NCBI GenBank assembly: GCA_017652965.1 | Contig: JAGBZZ010000106.1 | Location: forward strand, 1 to 14,620 | Reading direction: 5' to 3' | Source of the DNA: Clostridia bacterium | GTDB lineage: Bacteria > Bacillota_A > Clostridia > Oscillospirales > CAG-272 | DNA length: 14,620 nucleotides | In this document: one piece after another, positions 14,431 through 14,620 of the stretch | Layout: each line of letters opens with the position of its first letter | How positions within the stretch are numbered: the stretch's first letter is position 1 | Program-made: the position numbers and the translations under genes | Notes under the pieces: model-generated | Told to the model about the DNA's origin: nothing | The model's input: the letters and a program-made list of their open reading frames with translations, nothing else | The model's database searches: none

Positions 14431-14620
14431 TTATTTCGAGTTAAAGATACCGATCACGCGCTGCAGCTCGTTGTTCTTGGCCGTTACCTCAGAATCCCAG
14501 AAGGACGAGAAGACGTTGGTCTTGGATTCGACCGAGTTCTGGAGGATATCGTAAATGGTGGAGGCCGTGCCCGAGGTGTTGCCGGTGCCGGTCAGGTTGC
14601 GCGAGGCAAGGTTGTCAAAC
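14431..14620 (-). CDS. C-terminal end of a minus-strand protein, possibly an ABC sugar-binding protein
   Basis: Only the last 62 residues and the stop codon (14433-14431) are in the window; the gene runs off the right edge. The tail contains TIYDILQNSVESKTNVFSSF and ends in RVIGIFNSK. A predicted helix, a N-x-F-S-S-F-W segment and a final helix recall the C-terminus of extracellular solute-binding lipoproteins of ABC sugar transporters in Clostridia. This is a resemblance from memory, not a firm assignment. If right, it would supply the imported sugars for the alpha-galactosidase and esterase nearby. The gene ends in a strong terminator and the reading frame uses the same codon style as its neighbours, which supports it being real. 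Confidence 0.6.
   Translation of the reverse strand, partial: FDNLASRNLTGTGNTSGTASTIYDILQNSVESKTNVFSSFWDSEVTAKNNELQRVIGIFNSK

Overview
The window looks like a GC-rich (about 60 %) Gram-positive chromosome, most likely a gut Clostridia member of the Oscillospirales/Christensenellales kind. This is an inference from the AAAGGAG-type ribosome sites, sigma-A promoters of near-consensus form, Lys-Lys-Arg signal peptides, and a gene set built around carbohydrate use. No phage, transposase, tRNA, rRNA or CRISPR signal was seen.

Layout, left to right. (1) 4-969 (+): a sugar phosphate isomerase/epimerase of the TIM-barrel family, closed by a terminator. (2) 1198-5235 and 5470-9063 (+): two very large secreted paralogues of 1345 and 1197 residues. 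Each has its own strong promoter and terminator. Each is built as signal peptide, then LamG-like jelly roll plus helical module twice, then a C-terminal beta region and an alpha/beta domain. They are the most unusual genes here; I recognise the LamG-like fold but no described protein family for the whole. (3) 9223-12900 (+): an apparent operon of a LacI-type repressor, an intracellular GH36 alpha-galactosidase and a zinc nucleobase/nucleoside deaminase. It has a near-perfect promoter with a candidate auto-operator on the start point. (4) 12901-13261: a convergent intergenic region with two related terminator-like hairpins enclosing a strongly structured 196-bp segment. (5) 14275-13262 (-): a cytoplasmic alpha/beta hydrolase of the acetyl-esterase/dienelactone-hydrolase type, with its own promoter. 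(6) 14620-14431 (-): the C-terminal 62 residues of another protein, possibly an ABC sugar-binding lipoprotein, with a terminator.

Working model (inference): the locus handles glycans. The large secreted proteins would bind carbohydrate or another surface outside the cell. A transporter, of which only the possible tail of a binding protein is visible, would import oligosaccharides. The alpha-galactosidase, esterase and isomerase would process them in the cytoplasm. The LacI protein controls at least its own operon. A direct link between the LacI regulator and the two large secreted genes is not shown by the sequence, because no copy of its candidate operator was found at their promoters.
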